Part shown: positions 59,844 through 64,000 of the stretch, piece after piece
Layout: the number at the start of each line of letters is the position of its first letter
How positions within the stretch are numbered: position 1 is the stretch's first letter
NCBI GenBank assembly: GCA_014284505.1
Contig: JAAFYY010000003.1
Span: 86,208 to 150,207 of the forward strand
Direction: 5' to 3'
DNA from: Streptacidiphilus sp. 4-A2
Lineage (GTDB): Bacteria; Actinomycetota; Actinomycetes; Streptomycetales; Streptomycetaceae
Length of the DNA stretch: 64,000 nt
The notes under the pieces: model-generated
Databases searched by the model: none
What the model was told of the DNA's origin: nothing
The model's input: the letters and a program-made list of their open reading frames with translations, nothing else
Program-made: the position numbers and the translations under genes

Positions 59844-60335
59844 ATGCCGTCGGTGCTGGGAGTGTTGGAGCGGCGCGAGCGGGTGGCGCTGGCCCGGGCA
59901 GAGGAGTTGCGGGCCGAGTTGGAGCGGCTTCAGGCTGCTGTGGCCGAGGCGGATGAGGCCGCGCGGCGCGCGGTTATCGCCCGCGAGGAGACGGTCGTGG
60001 CCTTGGCTGAGGCGGCCGAGGAAGCCGTCGTGGTCGGTGTGCCGGTGAATTTGCCGGCCGCGGGTGTTGCTGGGCCGCGGGTGGAGGTCCCGCTGTGGTG
60101 CGAGGGGGTGGGGATCGAGGTGCTGCCGCCCGAGTGCGCGCGGATCGTGGCCCTGGTCCAGGAGGATGCCGCCGGTGGCGGGGACGGAGTGCGGGCACGG
60201 GCGATGCGCGAGCATCTGGGCTGGTCAGCCAGTGATGCGCGGGAGCAGGCAGCGCGGTTTCGGGCGAAGCGGCTGGTCGAGCGGGGCTGGTTGACCGAGG
60301 GGCGGCCAGGGCTGTTCAGGCCGCGGGCCGCTTGA
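59844..60335 (+). CDS. IS passenger protein, copy 2
   Basis: Identical to the protein at 25631-26122: coiled coil (residues 10-65) and winged-helix-like C-terminus. It is intact here too, whereas the transposase in this copy is broken. Confidence 0.7.
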   Translation: MPSVLGVLERRERVALARAEELRAELERLQAAVAEADEAARRAVIAREETVVALAEAAEEAVVVGVPVNLPAAGVAGPRVEVPLWCEGVGIEVLPPECARIVALVQEDAAGGGDGVRARAMREHLGWSASDAREQAARFRAKRLVERGWLTEGRPGLFRPRAA

Positions 60336-61243
60336 CGCGGCGCGGTGCTGGTCGGCCGGAGCGGGCCAGGCGGCGGGTGGCCGGGATGCTCGCGGCCCAC
60401 CAGGCCATCGCCTCGGCACTGTCGATGCGGGTCTCGTAGTCCCGGGCCAGCCGCCGGGCCCGGATCAGCCAGGAAAAACTGCGCTCCACGACCCAGCGGC
60501 GCGGAAGCACCACGAACCCCTTGGCGTCGTCGCTGCGCTTGACGACGGTCAGCGCGAGGGTCAGGACGGCGTGGGCGAAGGTGACCAGCCAGCCGGTGTA
60601 GGCGCCGTCGGCCCAGACCAGAGTGATGCGGTGGTGTTCGGCGCGCAGTTGTTCCAGGAGGTCGCGGCCGGCGTCGTTGTCCTTGACCGACGCGGCGGTG
60701 ACGATCACGGCCAGCAGCAGGCCGAGGGTGTCCACGGCGATGTGTCGTTTGCGGCCGTTGATTTTCTTCCGGCGTCGTAGCCGCGGGTGGCGGCGCCGAC
60801 GGTGGCGTCAGCCTTGACCGACTGCGAGTCGATGATCGCGGCGGTGGGTTCTTCCTTCTTGCCGGCCAGTTCGCGCAGCATCTTGCGCAGTCGGCCGTAG
60901 AGCTCCTTGGTGTAGTCGTTGTCGCGCCAGCGGCGGAAGAACCGCTCGCACTTGGGGAAGTCGGCGGGCAGGCCGGCCCAGCGCACGCCTCGGTGACCAG
61001 GTAGCGCACGGCGTCGATCATCTGCCGGTGGCAATAGCCCTCCGGGCGGCCGCCGCGTCCGTTCAGCCAGGCCGGGACCGGCAGCAGCGGCCGCACGATC
61101 GCCCACTCCGCGTCGGTCAGGTCGGAGCCGTAGCGGCGGGTTCGGTCGGGCTGGTCAGCGGCATTCCCGAGCCGGTGTGCGAGGCAATCGCACGACATGC
61201 CGGAGCTGGACGCGGACGGAGCGAACACGGCACAGTGGGACAC
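60316..61243 (-). pseudogene. IS5-family transposase, copy 2, frameshifted
   Basis: Same protein as at 26103-27041 but broken by single-C losses and an 8-bp deletion. The first 89 residues are read in one frame (up to YLVTEACAGPACPP), the middle in another (WRDNDYTKELYGRLRKMLRE) and the end from 60735 (LGLLLAVIVTAASVKDNDAG). The single-C changes may be sequence errors; the 8-bp loss removes residues near the first DDE Asp segment and seems real. Confidence 0.85.
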
Positions 61244-61396
61244 CAGGGCCTCCTGATGGTTCGTTGACTCGACATCACCGAACTGCGCAGGAGGCCCTTC
61301 TTCTATGCGCCGGCCGCGGAGCGATCACCCGAACGAGCCTGATAGGCACGGAAGTTCGAGTGTCAGTCGTGTCCTCGGTTTGGGAATCGCTTCTGA

Positions 61397-61640
61397 TGGT
61401 AAGTACGTTGACAACGTGCGCCACGGAGTCTTCCACCACGGGTCGAGCGCATACAGAGCGTCGCTGCGCTCCGTCGGCATGGCAAGGCTGTGCATGCGCT
61501 GGTTGGCCATCCACTGGCCCAGGCCGAACCCGTCATGGACAGTGTCTTGCGAGTGGACAGATGCCCGTGCACGGCCGCGTAGGCGCGGGCGTGGATCAGC
61601 CCGACTCCGAAGGCCTCATCGGCCTGGCGACTGTGGCCAC
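61397..61640 (-). CDS. Helicase-associated (HA) repeat protein, 5' part
   Basis: QADEAFGVGLIHARAYAAVH with GHLSTRKTLS, then after a shift DGFGLGQWMANQRMHSLAMP and TERSDALYALDPWWKTPWRT. These form one HA repeat (helices with WMANQR and DPWWK..W). It is cut by the IS at 61396. Its continuation ARVHARDYGVLDARQG is at 25511. The start is uncertain and overlaps the end of TniQ-like protein 2. Confidence 0.65.
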
Positions 61641-62751
61641 GCCGCCGCTCGCAGCCGCCAAGGCAAAGCCGCCGCCGCTTCCGCGCCGGTACTCAGCCAT
61701 GTCCTCGACCACAGGACGCGGCTGATGGGCAGAACCAACTTCCCACAGGTCCCCCCAGGTACCCCCTGCAACAGCGCACCGGTGTACCCAGGCGAACAGC
61801 GGCCCGGAAGTGCACCAGGCGAGGACTCGGCGAGCCAGGGCCGACCCAGAGCGCGGACAACGCACTGAGCAGGAAGGAAGACTCAGCCAGCCGAAAGGGC
61901 AGATGGCCACCCGCATCGGACGCCACCCGCTGCCGCACCCCGCAGTCGGCCAGCACACCGGCGACGGCGACGGTCTCCGGATAGGTGACCAGTTCACCAG
62001 CCAGCACCCGCCACAACCCCAGCTCCTCACCCTCAGGCACAGTCACCGCCAGCCGCTCCGGCCACACCCGCTCCTGCGGCCACTGCTGCGCCCCACCACC
62101 CGGCCGTGACCGCGCGGGCGACCGCGAACGCCGCACCGCCGACCCGGGAACGCTGCAGGAGCCGCAGATGAAGGCGGTGCGCCTGGACCACCTCCGGACA
62201 CCCCGCAAGGTCCACCGACCGGCCACCGATGCCGGGAACAGCCATCAACCAGTACTGATGGCGCGAGCACACCCGCGCATGCGGAGCCAGATAGAAGCGG
62301 GCAGGCACCGCGCCGCCGCTGCGCGCCGCGACACAGCCCGGACACCCAGCGCCCCAAGAACGGACCGTCTCCACGCCTGCATGCAGCCGACCCGCCGGCC
62401 CTGGGGCCCATCGCTCACGCGGCTCCTCCTGCACCCAAGCGGGCAGCGCCCGGCACAGGTCCTCCACCGGCACACGGCACAGCGCTGCAACCCGGGAACG
62501 AGCGACCGCATTCAGATACACCTCGCTGTCCGGCCTCAGCACTCCAGCGAGGTTCTGGCGACCGTCGACATCGAGAACCAGGGCCAACAAAGCACTGACA
62601 TCCAGGCCGTATCGGGCCGCCACCCTCCCAGAAACGACAGCGTCATCTCTCCCTGCAATGGAGCGACACGAAAAACACCAGCCCCCACAAACAGGGATGC
62701 CCCAGCACTGCCAGCCCCCATCACCCGTTCGCTGTCGATCCGCTTCGTCAC
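61596..62751 (-). CDS. TniQ-like protein 2 (frameshifted)
   Basis: GTG start 62751 overlaps the helicase stop (GTGA). FRVAPLQGEMTLSFLG with RVAARYGLDVSALLALVLDV is the TniQ N-terminus; VARSRVAALCRVPVEDLCRA and LPAWVQEEP continue it. The zinc site is CPGCVAARSGGAVPARFYLA with HARVCSRHQYWL, then GCPEVVQAHRLHLRLLQRSR. The C-terminal half (LAGELVTYPETVAVAGVLAD) resembles the end of the tniQ at 15842. Shifts near 62620, 62150 and 61950. Its partner is the HA helicase rather than a transposase. Confidence 0.65.
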
Positions 62752-64000
62752 CAGTGGAGTCCGAGTTCGGCGAGGGCGGCGAGCTGCTCCGTGGTGAGCT
62801 TCGCGCGGCGGGCTTTGGTGTTCGAGAGGAACACCCCTAGCTTGATCATCACGGTGCCACCGCTGCCGTCCTCGACTTCCTCTGTGTGGCTCCTGGGGAC
62901 GGTCAGGGTGCCGGTGCGTTCTCGGTATTGCCGTAGAGCGGCGAGGCCGCGCGTGAAGGCAGTGGAGCGGCCCGCAGCACTCTTGGCGTGCCCCGTCCGC
63001 TCCGGTGGTGCGACCGGGGCGGCCTGCGGCTCGACTCCAGGGCCGTCAGGCGCTCGCGCTGGCCGTCGGTGAGCCCGTGCCAGACCACGGCCTGGCGCTG
63101 CCGCTCCAGCCACCGGCCGACGTCGTGGCCGTGGATGGTCACCCCCGGCTCCAGGTCCACCAGCTCCGCCCCCAGCTCTTGGAGGCACTCGCGGACCCGG
63201 CGTAGTGCCGCTGCCACTCCAGCGGCCAGGCCGGGTTCCAGTCCGGGTCGATCTGCGCCAGCGCGGCCTCCCGCTCCGGCAGGCCGGCCAACGCACCCGG
63301 CCGCCGCTGGTTCGAGAGCCACTGCCCAACCGGCCGGTCCAGGACAGTGGCGGAGCGGGGCGCGGCCAAAGTCTGGTGGTCCGCGAAGTAGGCCCGCGCC
63401 GCGCCAGGTTCTCCGCCCAGGCATACTCCCCGGCATTCCAGACCATCCCCAGGCCGTCGAGCTGGCCCACGCGCAGGCCGGTCATCTGCCCGGCCGCGTA
63501 CGCCTTCCGCTGCTCACTGATCCAATGCCCCAGGGGGTAGTTGCCCTCCTTGTGATCGAACGGGACCCGCAGGTGCTGCTCCCGCTTCTCGAACTCCTGC
63601 GCGGCGCTGTACCCCCGCGCCCAGTCGAGCCGCTCCGTGTTGATCACGTTGAAGGAAACCCAGTCCGCGACCATCTTCGGGTCACGCGTGGTGGAGAAAC
63701 GCAAGCAGCAGACGATTCTCCGGCTGCCCCGGCTCCGGCGCGGAACCGATATCATGGACGGGTTCACATTCCGCTGCTGGCCTTCCTGCGGAATCGCCAG
63801 CAGCTCCACTGCCTCCTCATCGTGAGCGCAGAGCAGCAAAACGGCAACAAGCGGCTTGTAGCTCCCCGAGGGTGAACATGTCCTCCGGCTGCCACTCGGC
63901 CCCAGGAAAACCGGCACGATCAGCGACGCCAACTTGCCTCGCCCGGGACCTGGCGCAGCGCCCGACCGATCGCCTGGACGATGTCGTGGGGCGCCCTTTT
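62748..64000 (-). CDS. Superfamily II helicase C-terminus with HA repeats (partial, frameshifted)
   Basis: The window begins inside the helicase core: APHDIVQAIGRALRQVPG is helicase motif VI. Then KLASLIVPVFLG, EWQPEDMFTLG, VEDWV-type linker (MVADWVSFNVINTERLDWAR) and at least four HA repeats: NYPLGHWISEQRKAYAAGQM, PVGQWLSNQRRPGALAGLPE, DPDWNPAWPLEWQRHYAG, VGRWLERQRQAVVWHGLTD, ending TTEQLAALAELGLHW. Shifts near 63940, 63400, 63200 and 63040. It leads the helicase-TniQ-HA-TniQ gene set. Such HA helicases are large proteins typical of actinomycete accessory DNA. Confidence 0.8.
   Translation of the reverse strand, partial: KGAPRHRPGDRSGAAPGPGRGKLASLIVPVFLGPSGSRRTCSPSGSYKPLVAVLLLCAHDEEAVELLAIPQEGQQRNVNPSMISVPRRSRGSRRIVCCLRFSTTRDPKMVADWVSFNVINTERLDWARGYSAAQEFEKREQHLRVPFDHKEGNYPLGHWISEQRKAYAAGQMTGLRVGQLDGLGMVWNAGEYAWAENLARRGPTSRTTRLWPRPAPPLSWTGRLGSGSRTSGGRVRWPACRSGRPRWRRSTRTGTRPGRWSGSGTTPGPRVPPRAGGGAGGPGAGGDHPRPRRRPVAGAAAPGRGLARAHRRPARAPDGPGVEPQAAPVAPPERTGHAKSAAGRSTAFTRGLAALRQYRERTGTLTVPRSHTEEVEDGSGGTVMIKLGVFLSNTKARRAKLTTEQLAALAELGLHW

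Larger units (their letters stand above)
59728..61393. mobile_element. IS5-family element, copy 2 (1,666 bp)
   Basis: Same terminal repeats and gene layout as copy 1 and the same orientation. It is 12 bp shorter: four single-C losses (near 60770, 60955, 60990 and 61375) and one 8-bp deletion between CCG repeats near 60945. Left flank is TAA (59725-59727), right flank TGA (61394-61396), so it is not bounded by a perfect duplication of its own. Confidence 0.9.
25512..61396. mobile_element. IS-bounded 35.9-kb insertion splitting the HA gene
   Basis: Two directly repeated IS5-type copies enclose 59728-27192, about 32.5 kb. The outer flanks both read TGA (25512-25514 and 61394-61396), as expected of a 3-bp target duplication. 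The inner flanks are TGA (27193-27195) and TAA (59725-59727). Joining the outer flanks restores an HA-repeat protein apart from a one-base shift. The block therefore arrived either as a composite transposon or by recombination of a circular molecule carrying the IS with a resident IS copy. Confidence 0.75.

Noticed and set aside
25631..61270. Long direct repeat read as a CRISPR or gene duplication
   Set aside because: It is fully explained by two copies of one IS element with terminal inverted repeats.

Overview
The window is very GC-rich DNA from an actinomycete, most likely Streptomyces or a close relative. The markers are a Ku/LigD end-joining cassette, HTTM/DUF5819 proteins, DUF397 and DUF6879 proteins next to XRE/DUF5753 regulators, SAV2177-type methyltransferases and frequent GTG starts. 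No rRNA, tRNA or CRISPR array was seen. The density of insertion sequences, gene fragments and transposition genes suits an accessory or subtelomeric arm.

Layout. 0-2.1 kb holds the LigD polymerase domain (cut by the window edge), divergent from a ku-ligase operon. 2.3-13 kb is worn: an orphan immunity-like gene, fragments of dnaE2 and of a cyclophilin, a truncated IS110 transposase, small unknown genes and a large beta-propeller/phospholipase D gene. 13.9-21.2 kb is a minus-strand Tn7-like operon (tnsA, tniA, tniB, tniQ, then a HhH-HEPN protein). 22-25.5 kb carries a PD-(D/E)xK-like nuclease with a zinc-ribbon partner, a TniQ-like gene and the 3' half of a helicase-associated (HA) repeat gene. 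61.4-64 kb carries the missing 5' half of that HA gene, a second TniQ-like gene and an HA-repeat helicase.

Between these halves lie two directly repeated, nearly identical IS5-type copies (25.5-27.2 and 59.7-61.4 kb) enclosing about 32.5 kb. The outer flanks are both TGA and the HA protein reads across the join, so the enclosed block was added to a pre-existing helicase-TniQ-HA-TniQ operon, by composite transposition or IS-IS recombination. The block contains a recD2 fragment, an HTTM-DUF5819 pair with a BMP-like protein, a 12.3-kb RHS/YD-repeat polymorphic toxin with LamG domains and a candidate immunity gene, IS630/IS3/GNAT debris, three regulatory gene sets, a STAND-like ATPase, and a radical-SAM/SPASM peptide operon with its 44-residue Cys-containing precursor.

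Caution on frameshifts. Many genes that are otherwise complete carry single-base shifts, mostly in C or G runs. The two IS copies differ by four single-C losses and one 8-bp deletion, an internal hint that many shifts are sequence errors. Genes that are full-length apart from such shifts are listed as CDS; real remnants are listed as pseudogenes.
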